Assembly: GCA_031267795.1 (NCBI GenBank)
Contig: JAIRYK010000020.1
Location: 1-64,000 of the forward strand
DNA: 64,000 bases
Source: Candidatus Endomicrobiellum devescovinae
Lineage (GTDB): Bacteria > Elusimicrobiota > Endomicrobiia > Endomicrobiales > Endomicrobiaceae
Direction: 5' to 3'
Shown: positions 27,137-35,266 of the stretch, piece by piece
Position numbering within the stretch: the stretch's first letter is position 1
Layout: every line of letters starts with the position of its first letter
Notes under the pieces: model-generated
The model's database searches: none
What the model was told of the DNA's origin: nothing
Seen by the model: the letters and a program-made list of their open reading frames with translations, nothing else
Translations under genes and position numbers: made by a program

Positions 27137-27901
27137 ATGATTATAGATACGCATGCGCATTTGTCAGATGAAAAATTTGATAAAGACAGAAATGTTGTTA
27201 TAGAAAGGGCTTTTAATGCTGGAGTGGAAAAAATTGTAGAAATATCCTGCGAGCAACAGTATTGGGATAAAGCTTTAGAGCTTTCAAAACACGATAATAT
27301 TTTTGTGGCGTTTGGAATTCACCCAAATGATGTTGAAAAAGCGTCAGCAGAAGATTACAAAAAACTTGAACTTCTTATTCAAGAAAAGAAATGCGTTGCA
27401 GTAGGAGAGATAGGTTTAGATTATCATTACGATTCTTCGGAACAAACTGCCGTACTACAAAAAGAGTTTTTTGCTACCCAGCTTAATCTTGCGGCAAAGT
27501 TTAACAAGCCTGTGGTCATACATTCAAGAGAAGCTAATGAGGACGTTGTAAGTATTTTGAAATCTCTTAAAATCATTCCCAAGGGCGTTATACATTGTTT
27601 CTCAGGAACGCCGCAACAAGCAAAAGAGTTTGTTGATTTGGGTTTTCTACTCGGTATAGACGGACCTGTAACTTATAAAAAATCTGAAACTTTAAAACAG
27701 ACAGTTTTAGAGACTGAATTAAGCAATTTATTGGTTGAAACAGATTGTCCTTACCTTTCTCCTCAAAAGTATAGAGGAGAAAGAAACGAGCCGTCTTACG
27801 TGGTTGAAACTTTAAAAGAAATCGCAGCAATAAAGAATATTCTTTTTGAAGAAGCGTCAAAAATTACAACTCAAAATGCTGTAAAGCTTTTTAATTTATA
27901 G
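27137..27901 (+). CDS. tatD: TatD-family metal-dependent deoxyribonuclease
   Basis: The 254-residue TIM-barrel hydrolase shows IDTHAHLSD at the start, GEIGLDYHYD, VIHSREA, HCFSG and ETDCPYLSP, the ordered metal-binding motifs of TatD DNases (3'-5' exonuclease, DNA repair and turnover). Length is typical. It lies between metG and a TatD-associated radical SAM gene that starts eight bases downstream. Confidence 0.95.
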   Translation: MIIDTHAHLSDEKFDKDRNVVIERAFNAGVEKIVEISCEQQYWDKALELSKHDNIFVAFGIHPNDVEKASAEDYKKLELLIQEKKCVAVGEIGLDYHYDSSEQTAVLQKEFFATQLNLAAKFNKPVVIHSREANEDVVSILKSLKIIPKGVIHCFSGTPQQAKEFVDLGFLLGIDGPVTYKKSETLKQTVLETELSNLLVETDCPYLSPQKYRGERNEPSYVVETLKEIAAIKNILFEEASKITTQNAVKLFNL

Positions 27902-27908
27902 AGGACTT

Positions 27909-28508
27909 ATGAACACTATTTCTTATGTTTTCGGAGACAGTCTCTATCTTAATATAACTAATAGGTGCGTTATGGCATGCCCTTATTGCGTAAAACATAA
28001 ATGGGCGAATAAGTTTAACGGGAACGATTTAAAGCTTGAAAGAGAGCCTTCAGCTAAAGAAGTTATAGAATCAATCGGCGATCCAAAAAAATATAAAGAG
28101 ATTGTTTTTTGCGGATATGGTGACGCTCTTGTTAGAATAGAAGAAGTAAAAGAAATTGCCAAATGGATAAAAGAAAATACGGGGACAGTTAGGATAAATA
28201 CTGCAGGGCTTGCAAATGCTTACCACGCCAGAAATATATTGCCTGAGCTTAAAGGATTAGTAGATATTATTTCTGTAAGTTTAAATGGCTCAAATCCTGA
28301 GGAACACAATAAAATTAACAATCCTATGTTTAAAGAAAAATCTTTTGGCGAAATAGTAAAGTTTGTTAATGAAGCAAAAAAATACATACCTAAGGTTGTA
28401 ATAACGGCGGTGGAATTTCCAGATTTTGACACATCAAAAGTAAAAGAAATTGCAGATAAGCTCGGCGTTTGCTTTAGATTGCGTCCATACTTAGATAATG
28501 AAAAATAA
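27909..28508 (+). CDS. TatD-associated radical SAM protein
   Basis: The 199-residue protein has the cluster motif CVMACPYC (about residues 18-25) and continues as a short radical SAM barrel. Its position directly after tatD and its small size match the family of TatD-linked radical SAM proteins, whose substrate is unknown. The last codons overlap the start of the 3D-domain gene by 11 bases. Confidence 0.85.
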   Translation: MNTISYVFGDSLYLNITNRCVMACPYCVKHKWANKFNGNDLKLEREPSAKEVIESIGDPKKYKEIVFCGYGDALVRIEEVKEIAKWIKENTGTVRINTAGLANAYHARNILPELKGLVDIISVSLNGSNPEEHNKINNPMFKEKSFGEIVKFVNEAKKYIPKVVITAVEFPDFDTSKVKEIADKLGVCFRLRPYLDNEK

Positions 28509-29328
28509 TTTAATAAATATTTTAAAATTGTCATGTATTGCATTTGGCATTTTTATATTGTCAAAAGCAATTTCTGAACTGCCTTATATATATGCAAGAG
28601 CTTTCGTAAAAGTTGATGGCAAAACTTACATTGTAAAACCTTATAAAGATATACCTTTAAAAACTATCTTAGAACAAAATGGTATAGATATTGGTGAATA
28701 TGATATGGTTTCAAGAGATGCCAATAAACCTATAAAGCCATTTCAAACTATAAAAATAGTAAGAGTTTCTAAGGAACAAAAGGAAATATCAGAACAGGTT
28801 CCGTTCAGAGTAATATGGAGCAAAAAATATAATTCCAATCTTAGAAAAATTGAACTTCAAAAAGGAATAGAAAAAAGCATAATAAAAACAATAAGTGAAG
28901 TTTTTTACGATGGATTACTAAATGAAACAATTATTGTAAATGAGAGCATAAAGGCAAAAGAATTCTATCGCTTGCTATTGCTTGATAATAACGGCAAGGT
29001 AGAAAAAGAGTACGATTTGTCCAAAACTAAAAATATTAAAATGATAGCCACTGCCTACTATCCCGGAGATCCTCTTGCGTGGGGCGACGGAACAGTTACA
29101 GTTCTGGGTCAAAAAATGCAGCGAGGAATAGTGGCTGTTGATCCTAAAGTTATCCCATTAAAAACTCGTTTATTTATTACAGGTTATGGATATGGCTATG
29201 CTGGCGATACTGGCAATCTTATCAAAGGAAACCGCATAGACTTGGGAGTAAACAACGCTCAAGAAGAAAAAGCATGGATGCATAGAGAAGTAACTGTCTA
29301 TATCTTAGAAAAGTCCGACACTTACTAA
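28498..29328 (+). CDS. 3D-domain cell-wall protein with DUF348-like region
   Basis: This 276-residue protein has an N-terminal signal anchor (about residues 5-28) and a central ubiquitin-like DUF348/G5-type stretch. The C-terminal 3D domain (about 180-276) contains the aspartates in VDPKVIPLKT, AGDTG and NRIDLGV. 3D domains belong to the double-psi barrel group (MltA, YabE, YocH) that cleave or bind peptidoglycan. The product is therefore predicted to act in the periplasm as a lytic transglycosylase-like enzyme. It is translated from within the end of the radical SAM gene. Confidence 0.85.
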   Translation: MKNNLINILKLSCIAFGIFILSKAISELPYIYARAFVKVDGKTYIVKPYKDIPLKTILEQNGIDIGEYDMVSRDANKPIKPFQTIKIVRVSKEQKEISEQVPFRVIWSKKYNSNLRKIELQKGIEKSIIKTISEVFYDGLLNETIIVNESIKAKEFYRLLLLDNNGKVEKEYDLSKTKNIKMIATAYYPGDPLAWGDGTVTVLGQKMQRGIVAVDPKVIPLKTRLFITGYGYGYAGDTGNLIKGNRIDLGVNNAQEEKAWMHREVTVYILEKSDTY

Positions 29329-29352
29329 TATTAAAAGTAAAATATTAGTGTG

Positions 29353-29433
29353 TCATAAACATAATGAACGTTTATTCCATGCTTCAACAAAAAAATATCC
29401 AGTATTAAATCCATTATATTGAATAACTTTCAT
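29353..29433 (-). CDS. Possible 26-residue peptide
   Basis: On the reverse strand an ATG at 29433 follows an AAGGGGAATTT ribosome site and opens a 26-codon frame beginning MKVIQYNGF and containing an aromatic-rich GYFFVEAW. No family is recognised. It may be a genuine small peptide or the last trace of a gene. The rest of the 29329-29667 gap shows nothing else convincing apart from AT-rich upstream DNA of the next gene. Confidence 0.28.
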   Translation of the reverse strand: MKVIQYNGFNTGYFFVEAWNKRSLCL

Positions 29434-29667
29434 AAATTCCCCTTAAATTGCCTTCAGGGCTATATAGGTACATAAGATACATATCTTGTAAATTTCACAA
29501 AAAAATAACATTAGGATAATATATTTTTGTCTTTGTTAGATTATAGTTATTATAGACCTAATTAACTTCATCTCAGGTTTTAATTAAAAAGCAAATAAGA
29601 TAAAAGAAATAAAAAATATAAAGATGTTTAGATATATTTAGAAAAAAATACAAAAGGAGAGAAAAAA

Positions 29668-30159
29668 ATGAAAAAATTTTTTAGTGCCGTTTTAGTTCTA
29701 GTAATGTTTACTAGTATGTCGTATTCTGCAAGTTTTGCTGACAGCATTTTACCTTCTTCAATCCCAAATCCAGACGAGGGAAAATTTGGTCCTGAAAATG
29801 CCCCAATAGTTTACATAATTAAGACTAAATTAAGTGAGATTTTTTCTGTAGCTGAACCTACAACAGATACATTTATAAATGGTGCTAGAGTAGTTCCTAC
29901 TTCAATGTCTCAAGAATCGGATAAAAATATTAATATGACACGTAGAGTACCACGTCCTAGTAGGAATCTTAGACCAGTGCCACCAGTGTTCAATAAAAAA
30001 GAAATTGGTTGTGAAAATGTGCCATTATCTTATATAGTTAAAACTAAAGTAAGTACTACTATTAAGAATAGCTGGGATATGTTTAAGGTTTTTATTGCCG
30101 AGAGCAGCGCCGTTAAAAATGCTCAGAAAATTGTTAAACAAAAGAGATCTTTGAGATAA
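29668..30159 (+). CDS. Secreted protein with a twice-repeated motif, unknown function
   Basis: The 163-residue product has a signal peptide (MKKFFSAVLVLVMFTS, probable cleavage near YSA-SFA, residue 22). The mature part contains two related segments about 73 residues apart: FGPENAPIVYIIKTKLS and IGCENVPLSYIVKTKVS. This suggests an internal duplication of a structural unit. A basic proline-rich linker separates them. An AGGAGA ribosome site precedes the ATG. A 13-bp hairpin and a repeat core follow the gene. Confidence 0.72.
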   Translation: MKKFFSAVLVLVMFTSMSYSASFADSILPSSIPNPDEGKFGPENAPIVYIIKTKLSEIFSVAEPTTDTFINGARVVPTSMSQESDKNINMTRRVPRPSRNLRPVPPVFNKKEIGCENVPLSYIVKTKVSTTIKNSWDMFKVFIAESSAVKNAQKIVKQKRSLR

Positions 30160-30211
30160 ATCATATTCTTGAAGAATAGGAAAAGAGACTAACAGATATT
30201 TTAAGAACAAA

Positions 30212-30244
30212 AGATGGCATATGAGTTTAATTCATATGCCATCT
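30212..30244. terminator. Strong hairpin after the secreted gene
   Basis: AGATGGCATATGA (30212-30224) pairs perfectly with TCATATGCCATCT (30232-30244) around a seven-base loop. The T-run after it is weak, so it could be a terminator for either strand or a stable 3' end. Confidence 0.55.
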
Positions 30245-30254
30245 CTTGTTATCT

Positions 30255-30272
30255 ACCCAATAAACTCATGTT
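30255..30272 (+). repeat. Short dispersed-repeat core
   Basis: CAATAAACTCATGTTTGA resembles the core ATAAACTCAGGTATTA of the 40-bp repeat. It lies directly after the hairpin that ends the secreted gene at 29668-30159. Confidence 0.4.
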
Positions 30273-30299
30273 TGAATTTTCTTTAGAACCCAAGTTTAA

Positions 30300-30842
30300 T
30301 TAAATATCTTTATCCATTGACATATTTTTTATTTCTCTTGGTTCCCATGACTTTGAAAATTTGTGATCTTTAAATAAAGAAGCTAAACCTGTTAACTGCT
30401 TTAATCTTAAAATTTCATCAACTGACATCCCTAAATGTTTTGATATCCAAGAATCCGTTTTTCCTATTTCTATAAGTTCTGCTATTATATTAGATATTAA
30501 ATCAACATCGGAGTTTCCTCTTGCTCTATTATGTCTTATAGTGCTTGCCATTCTATCGCTTAAATCTTTATTAATTACACTTACTGGCAGCTTTCCATTT
30601 TCTCGTTTATAAATATCTTTGTATTGTTTCATTATCGTGTAGCGATGGAAGCCGTCAACTATTATGTACTTATCATTTTTTTTATCATAATAACAAACTA
30701 TTGGCATTGTGTATCCATCATTTTTGATACTTTCATATAGTAGCTTCATTTCCGGAGGCGCAACTCTATTTGGGTTATAATTATTTGCTTTGATTTTACT
30801 AATTTTAACTGCTTTAACATCATATACTGGACTTCTAAACAT
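30300..30842 (-). CDS. ibrB: IbrB-like ParB/sulfiredoxin-fold protein
   Basis: The 180-residue protein is a ParB/Srx-fold domain: VKISKIKANNYNPN, PIVCYYDKKNDKYIIVDGFHRY (the GxHR-type loop) and a C-terminal helical segment with MSVDEILRLKQL. Together with the upstream PAPS-reductase-like gene it matches the IbrA-IbrB pair described in Escherichia coli. I place the start at 30842, after AGGAG, and not 36 codons earlier inside ibrA. It lies 26 bases behind ibrA in the same orientation. Confidence 0.8.
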   Translation of the reverse strand: MFRSPVYDVKAVKISKIKANNYNPNRVAPPEMKLLYESIKNDGYTMPIVCYYDKKNDKYIIVDGFHRYTIMKQYKDIYKRENGKLPVSVINKDLSDRMASTIRHNRARGNSDVDLISNIIAELIEIGKTDSWISKHLGMSVDEILRLKQLTGLASLFKDHKFSKSWEPREIKNMSMDKDI

Positions 30843-30868
30843 AAAAACTCCTGATAAAATTAAACTTT

Positions 30869-32209
30869 TTACAACTTTTTGTATTTTTCCACCAATTTTC
30901 TTCGCCGTAAAGTTAAATTTTTTGTTAACGAAAATGATAAACTGTAGCATACAATATCATTTTTAATTATGCACATTGCCATTCTTCTCCATGTGAGATA
31001 GTCATCCTTATTGTCAAGTCCAGGCAACTCGTCAACAATTTTTTTAAATTTAATTACTTCTTTATCTCTTGTTCCTCTATTGCTGTACTTATGAGTATTT
31101 ATAATATACTTTGCGTATTTATTTCCTAAAATCTTTACATCCTCAGCTGCTACAGGGCATCCGATTCTATGCCAATACTTGATGAATTTAATGAATTTGT
31201 GTTTATAAGTATTTGCTGTTTCAACAGGCAGCGTCTTTAATAGAAATTTAGTGAAACTTTTCCATGTGTGATTTTTAGGCAAAATATATGCGCTGTTCAT
31301 TATTTTGTTTCCATTATAAATATTGCCAAAATTTGCCCCGCTAACTCTGTTTACAACTTTGCTCCAAGTTTGTGGCTCAATAACTTTAAATAGGCTTAAT
31401 CCAGCTTTAGCTGCATTGCCAAAAGGCTCGTCAAGCCTCATTCTATTAAAAGTTACACCTGCTTTATAGAACAAGTCGTATAATTTATTATAATCTTTAT
31501 TGAATTTTGCATTGTAAGTCCATATGTCTGCCACTGTCCAATCGTATAACGGATAAAAATTATATGTTATGTCGTTCATTTTTGTTGAATAGTCTAAATT
31601 TTTGTATTTTACTTTATTATTGCAAAAAATTGCTCTAAACCTATTTAAACTTTCATCTGTTCGCAGTCCAAGCAAGCAAGCCGTTTTCTCTCCTTTTCCA
31701 TACCAAGAGCCAAAATATTTTACAAATCTCTCAAACGACATATTTTGTTCATAAAAGTCAAACTTGTTGTTTTCCTCATTAATTATAAATTGATTTTGCG
31801 GCATTTCACGAACCCAAATCTTTTTCTTGTCTTTATCCCACCATATCCAAGTAGGATCTAAATAACTTAAAGAATTTGGGCTTTTCATAGGCAAACATAC
31901 CCAAAATGGCTCTAATACACTTAAATTGTTAAATATCATCCTTTTTACAAAACTGGTGCTCGTTGAATAAAACGCTTCTACATCTATAAATAAGCATCCT
32001 ATTTTGCGGTTTAATTTTCGCGCTTTGTCTATACACATGTTTAATAATACGCCGCTGTCTTTTCCTCCGCTAAAAGAAACGTATATTTTCTTAAAATCAT
32101 TAAAAATAATATCTAATCGTTCATTAGTAGCATCATAAACGTTTTTGTCAATATATATCTTTTCCCTCATTATTGTAATGTTTTCTTTTTTGCTTGTCAT
32201 TCTGTTCAT
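30869..32209 (-). CDS. ibrA: IbrA-like PAPS-reductase-fold protein (DUF3440)
   Basis: The 446-residue protein has an N-terminal ATP-pyrophosphatase domain with the PP-loop SFSGGKDSG (about residues 45-53), LFIDVEAFY, and WVCLPM, followed by a DUF3440-type C-terminal region (LYDWTVADIW, RIGCPVAAED). DndC and CysH share the fold and activate sulfate or sulfur donors. IbrA/IbrB were linked to control of immunoglobulin-binding proteins in E. coli, but their chemistry is not settled. Start choice is uncertain because no ribosome site is evident. The gene is intact. Confidence 0.82.
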   Translation of the reverse strand: MNRMTSKKENITIMREKIYIDKNVYDATNERLDIIFNDFKKIYVSFSGGKDSGVLLNMCIDKARKLNRKIGCLFIDVEAFYSTSTSFVKRMIFNNLSVLEPFWVCLPMKSPNSLSYLDPTWIWWDKDKKKIWVREMPQNQFIINEENNKFDFYEQNMSFERFVKYFGSWYGKGEKTACLLGLRTDESLNRFRAIFCNNKVKYKNLDYSTKMNDITYNFYPLYDWTVADIWTYNAKFNKDYNKLYDLFYKAGVTFNRMRLDEPFGNAAKAGLSLFKVIEPQTWSKVVNRVSGANFGNIYNGNKIMNSAYILPKNHTWKSFTKFLLKTLPVETANTYKHKFIKFIKYWHRIGCPVAAEDVKILGNKYAKYIINTHKYSNRGTRDKEVIKFKKIVDELPGLDNKDDYLTWRRMAMCIIKNDIVCYSLSFSLTKNLTLRRRKLVEKYKKL

Positions 32210-32555
32210 ATTATTTTAGTATTCAAGACTTCTCTTTATTTTACTCAAAAATTTTATAAACTAATAACTAATTATATATCCAAAAAATGCTTGCATAACT
32301 CTTAAATATTCATTTTTGTTAAGTTTGTCAAGTGTAGGCTAGGTCAATTTTGTGAGGTTTGCTTACAGTAATTTTCAAGATAAAATCTCCTAGTTTATTT
32401 GAAGAAATCAGAGTTTATACTTAAAGGAAAAGAGTATAAGTAAGAAAGAATTTTGTCAAATTTTTCCTTACTTTGAGAATTTATATAATATAGCCTTGCA
32501 GGTATTTGCATATTTCGTATTGTGTCATGAAGATGAATTAAAAAAAAGACGGAAT
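32210..32555. other. Non-coding stretch upstream of ibrA
   Basis: I see no gene here. An imperfect stem (GTAAG...CTTAC around 32433-32475) is visible. The stretch probably contains the ibrA promoter and the 3' trailer of tRNA-Leu. Confidence 0.4.
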
Positions 32556-32640
32556 GCCGAGGGCGGGACTTGAACCCGCACGCCGCCTAAGCAACTTGAG
32601 ATTTTGAGTCTCACGTGTCTGCCAATTCCACCACCTCGGC
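32556..32640 (-). tRNA. tRNA-Leu (CAA)
   Basis: On the reverse strand the 85-base sequence folds as a class II tRNA. GCCGAGG pairs with CCTCGGC in the acceptor stem, TGAGA/TCTCA encloses the loop CTCAAAA with anticodon CAA, a long variable arm is present, and GGTTCAAGTCC forms the T loop. The 3' CCA is not encoded. Confidence 0.95.
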
Positions 32641-32750
32641 TCTCACAAAACATTTCTATTCTACCAAAAAGCCGATTTTCCGTCAACTTTTGTAACGGCT
32701 CATAACATAAATGGATTGTACTCGTGCTATAAAATTAAACTTATTAACAA

Positions 32751-32791
32751 AACAGAACTTGAGTATCGGAAATAGATAGTCAAGTTCTGTT
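32751..32791 (-). terminator. Hairpin terminator of the 32825-33229 gene
   Basis: AACAGAACTTGA (32751-32762) pairs perfectly with TCAAGTTCTGTT (32780-32791). It lies just downstream of the reverse-strand secreted gene. Confidence 0.6.
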
Positions 32792-32808
32792 AGTACATTT
32801 TATACAAT

Positions 32809-32827
32809 GGATAAACTTCAGCTATTA
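32809..32827 (+). repeat. Short dispersed-repeat core
   Basis: GGATAAACTTCAGCTATTA resembles CGATAAACTTAAGTATTA at 27-43. It overlaps the stop codon of the secreted gene at 32825. Confidence 0.4.
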
Positions 32828-33229
32828 ATTAATTACTATGGGCAAAAAGCAAAGATTTTCATATGTTGGATAGTAATCAATAGTTGATTCATTTGATTCA
32901 GAAAGTAAAGCAAGTTTTTTATACTCATTGCACATTTCTTCACCTGCTAAATGGACGCGGAGTAGTGTCTCATATTCTTCTTTCTGTCTCTTCAAATATT
33001 CAATTTTATCCAAGTTTTCAGGATATTTTCTCGTAACATTTGTTAAACTTAATATTATAGAAGAAAGAATAGAGCTTGTTCTTGAAGAACTGAACTTCTT
33101 GTATTTGGTAGGATCAGATTCCAAAGCCTCTACTTTAGTTGTATTAGTTTCACCCGTTGGTAAGTCAGCAAAACTTGTTGTTACAAACAAGACTAGTCCA
33201 CAGAATAAAAATACTAATAATTTTTTCAT
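32825..33229 (-). CDS. Small secreted protein, unknown function
   Basis: The 134-residue product has a signal peptide (MKKLLVFLFCGLVLF, cleavage near SFA-DLP, residue 21) and a helical, charged mature domain with a possible coiled coil (IEYLKRQKEEYETLL) and two cysteines. The start follows an AGGTAAAAAAA sequence, a weak ribosome site. No family is recognised. It belongs to the class of isolated secreted genes with a terminator hairpin and repeat core at the 3' end. Confidence 0.7.
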   Translation of the reverse strand: MKKLLVFLFCGLVLFVTTSFADLPTGETNTTKVEALESDPTKYKKFSSSRTSSILSSIILSLTNVTRKYPENLDKIEYLKRQKEEYETLLRVHLAGEEMCNEYKKLALLSESNESTIDYYPTYENLCFLPIVIN

Positions 33230-33430
33230 TTTTTTTACCTCTTTCTCTTATTTGAAACTTGATTAATTATATCATAAATATAGATAAAATAACTTCAAAG
33301 TTTTTTAATTTAGCTGCTTGCTACTTTATTTAAAGTCTATATAAGACTTTAAATAAGTTGACTACTAATAAGGCAAATTATAGAATAGCGCTTACAGTTA
33401 AAAGGTTTTTATTTAATGGAGTTTAAAGAT

Positions 33431-33886
33431 ATGGATATAAGACCAGCAAAAGTTTCTGATGTAAAAGGGATACATGCCCTTGTTGAGCATTATGCTAATA
33501 ATAAAGAAATGCTTCACAGATCGTTAAATGCCATATATGAAAATATACAGGAATTTATTGTTCTTGAAAATGAGGGAAAGATAATAGCTTGCGGAGCCTT
33601 GCATGTTTCTTGGGAAGATTTGGCTGAGGTAAAGGCATTAGCGGTATCTGAAGAGTACAAGAAGCAAGGAATAGGCAGAAAAATGGTTGAAAGATTGCAA
33701 GAAAACGCCAAAGAGCTTGGAATACAAAAAGTTTTTACTCTTACTTTTAAACCAGAATTTTTTAAGAAACTTGGCTATGTTGAAATTCCAAAAGAAATGC
33801 TCCCTCATAAAATATGGAGCGAATGCGTAAATTGTTATTTGTTTCCAGATTGTGGAGAAGTTCCATTACTTTTTCCTTTACATTGA
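33431..33886 (+). CDS. GNAT N-acetyltransferase, ArgA-like
   Basis: The 151-residue protein is a GCN5-type acetyltransferase. It begins with DIRPAKVSDV, has the acetyl-CoA loop EEYKKQGIGRKMVE (about residues 78-91) and ends with FFKKLGYVEI and an HKIWSECVNC segment typical of stand-alone N-acetylglutamate synthase-like proteins. Arginine biosynthesis is therefore possible, but no arg genes are near. I prefer ATG 33431, nine bases after GGAG. ATG 33416 is an alternative. Confidence 0.82.
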   Translation: MDIRPAKVSDVKGIHALVEHYANNKEMLHRSLNAIYENIQEFIVLENEGKIIACGALHVSWEDLAEVKALAVSEEYKKQGIGRKMVERLQENAKELGIQKVFTLTFKPEFFKKLGYVEIPKEMLPHKIWSECVNCYLFPDCGEVPLLFPLH

Positions 33887-33911
33887 ATTTTAGTACAAGA
33901 CTTAACCAACA

Positions 33912-33940
33912 TTGACACGCATTCGTAAAAAAAATACAAT
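33912..33940 (+). promoter_or_regulatory. Promoter of the riboflavin operon
   Basis: A consensus TTGACA (33912-33917), a 17-base spacer and TACAAT (33935-33940) precede the FMN riboswitch. Transcription should start near 33947, just before the aptamer. Confidence 0.75.
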
Positions 33941-33960
33941 TGACACACTTGATAATACAG

Positions 33961-34131
33961 TCTTCGGGGAAGGTGAAGGCGTTTAATATTTTTAGATGCC
34001 TATTCTTTACCGGCAGTGATAGAAGCTTAACTTCTTAAGCCTGCGACTCCGCAAAACAATGCGGACTGAATCCGTGAAAATCGGGTGCCGACGGTGATAG
34101 CCATATGGCTTTAGTCCGGATGTAAGAAGAT
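33961..34131 (+). ncRNA. FMN riboswitch (RFN element)
   Basis: The conserved parts are easily read in order: TCTTCGGGGAAGGTGAA, ACCGGCAGTGATAGAAGC, CCTGCGACTCCGC, TCCGTGAAAATCGG, GCCGACGGTGATAG and GTCCGGATGTAAGAAGA. The closing stem TCTTC/GAAGA is intact. FMN binding normally reduces expression of riboflavin genes, and ribD follows directly. Confidence 0.96.
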
Positions 34132-34152
34132 AATATAATTTTAATTTGCAAT

Positions 34153-34190
34153 CCCCGAAACATTCTTTTTGTTTTGAGGGTTTTCTTTTT
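34153..34190 (+). terminator. Expression platform of the FMN riboswitch
   Basis: CCCCGAAAC (34153-34161) can pair imperfectly with GTTTTGAGGG (34171-34180), followed by a T-rich run. The same arm contains the GAGGG that serves as the ribD ribosome site. The switch could therefore act by termination, by hiding the ribosome site, or both. Confidence 0.55.
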
Positions 34191-34192
34191 AT

Positions 34193-35266
34193 ATGAACGA
34201 AAGATACATGCGTATGGCTATAGACCTTGCAAAAAAAGGTAAAGGAAAAGTTTATACTAATCCTTTAGTTGGCTGTGTTATTGTTAAAGAGGATAAAGTT
34301 ATTGGCAAAGGTTGGCATAAATATTTTGGCGGGAAACATGCTGAAATTAATGCTTTGGACGAAGCTGGCAAAAATGCAAAGGGTGCGGACTTGTACGTTA
34401 CTCTTGAACCATGCAACAGTTATGGCAAAAGACCTCCATGCACGCTTGCAATTATAAAAGCGGGAATAAAAAGAGTATTTTTTTCTTTACATGATATAAA
34501 TGTGTCTGGTACCAAAGAATTGCTTGAAAAAAGCGGAATAGAAGTTTATGCAGGATTGTTGAAAAAAGAAGCTGGAGTTCTTGTTAAAGAATATCTTGAG
34601 TTTTTGCGAACTAAGCCTAAGGTAACAGTCAAAGCTGCTATGACGCTTGACGGCAAGATTGCAACATGCGATTATGATTCAAAATGGATAACTTGTGAAG
34701 AATCCAGAAGTTTAGTTCATAAGATGAGATCTCACTATGACGCTGTTCTTGTCGGCTCAAATACGGCGCTAAAGGATAACCCTTTTCTTACGTCCCATTC
34801 TAAAAATTTAAGAAATTCTATTAGAGTAGTTATAGACTCAAAACTAAGATTGCCAAAATCTTATCATTTGTTTGATGGAACCGTTCCGACTATTGTTATT
34901 TACGATTCAAGCATAAAAAATATTCCAAAGTATTTGGTGGACAAAGATGAGATTATTCTAGCACCTGTTGATATAAAAGCGGCAAAAAAAGATTTTAACA
35001 TAATAATAGACAAGTTAAACTCTTTTTCTATAAAAAGGATTTTAATAGAAGGTGGAAGCGAAATAATCGCTTCAGCTTTATTTTCAAATTCTGTTGACGA
35101 TATATGTTTTTTTGTTGCGCCAAAAATCATCGGCGGCAAAAATGCAGTTTCTGTAGTTGGCGGAATCGGAGTTAATAGAATTGCAGAATCACTAAAAGTA
35201 GAAAATATGAAGGTGAAAAAAATAGGCACAGATTTGCTTATAACTGGATATATAAGGAAAATATAA
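34193..35266 (+). CDS. ribD: Bifunctional riboflavin deaminase/reductase
   Basis: RibD deaminates and then reduces the pyrimidine intermediate of riboflavin synthesis. The 357-residue protein has the zinc deaminase motif KHAEINAL (about residue 49) with EPCNSYGKRPPC, then the reductase domain (about 145-357) with KAAMTLDGKIA and LIEGGSEI. It is the first gene behind the FMN riboswitch. Its stop overlaps the start of ribE. Confidence 0.96.
   Translation: MNERYMRMAIDLAKKGKGKVYTNPLVGCVIVKEDKVIGKGWHKYFGGKHAEINALDEAGKNAKGADLYVTLEPCNSYGKRPPCTLAIIKAGIKRVFFSLHDINVSGTKELLEKSGIEVYAGLLKKEAGVLVKEYLEFLRTKPKVTVKAAMTLDGKIATCDYDSKWITCEESRSLVHKMRSHYDAVLVGSNTALKDNPFLTSHSKNLRNSIRVVIDSKLRLPKSYHLFDGTVPTIVIYDSSIKNIPKYLVDKDEIILAPVDIKAAKKDFNIIIDKLNSFSIKRILIEGGSEIIASALFSNSVDDICFFVAPKIIGGKNAVSVVGGIGVNRIAESLKVENMKVKKIGTDLLITGYIRKI

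Noticed and set aside
30300-30950. Longer start for ibrB at 30950
   Set aside because: The extra 36 codons overlap ibrA and lack a ribosome site. AGGAG precedes the ATG at 30842, where the conserved domain begins.
30869-32209. Assimilatory PAPS/APS reductase (CysH) or DndC
   Set aside because: The DUF3440-type C-terminus and the adjacent ParB-like gene match IbrA. The CysH C-terminal cysteine motif and dndB/D/E genes are not seen.
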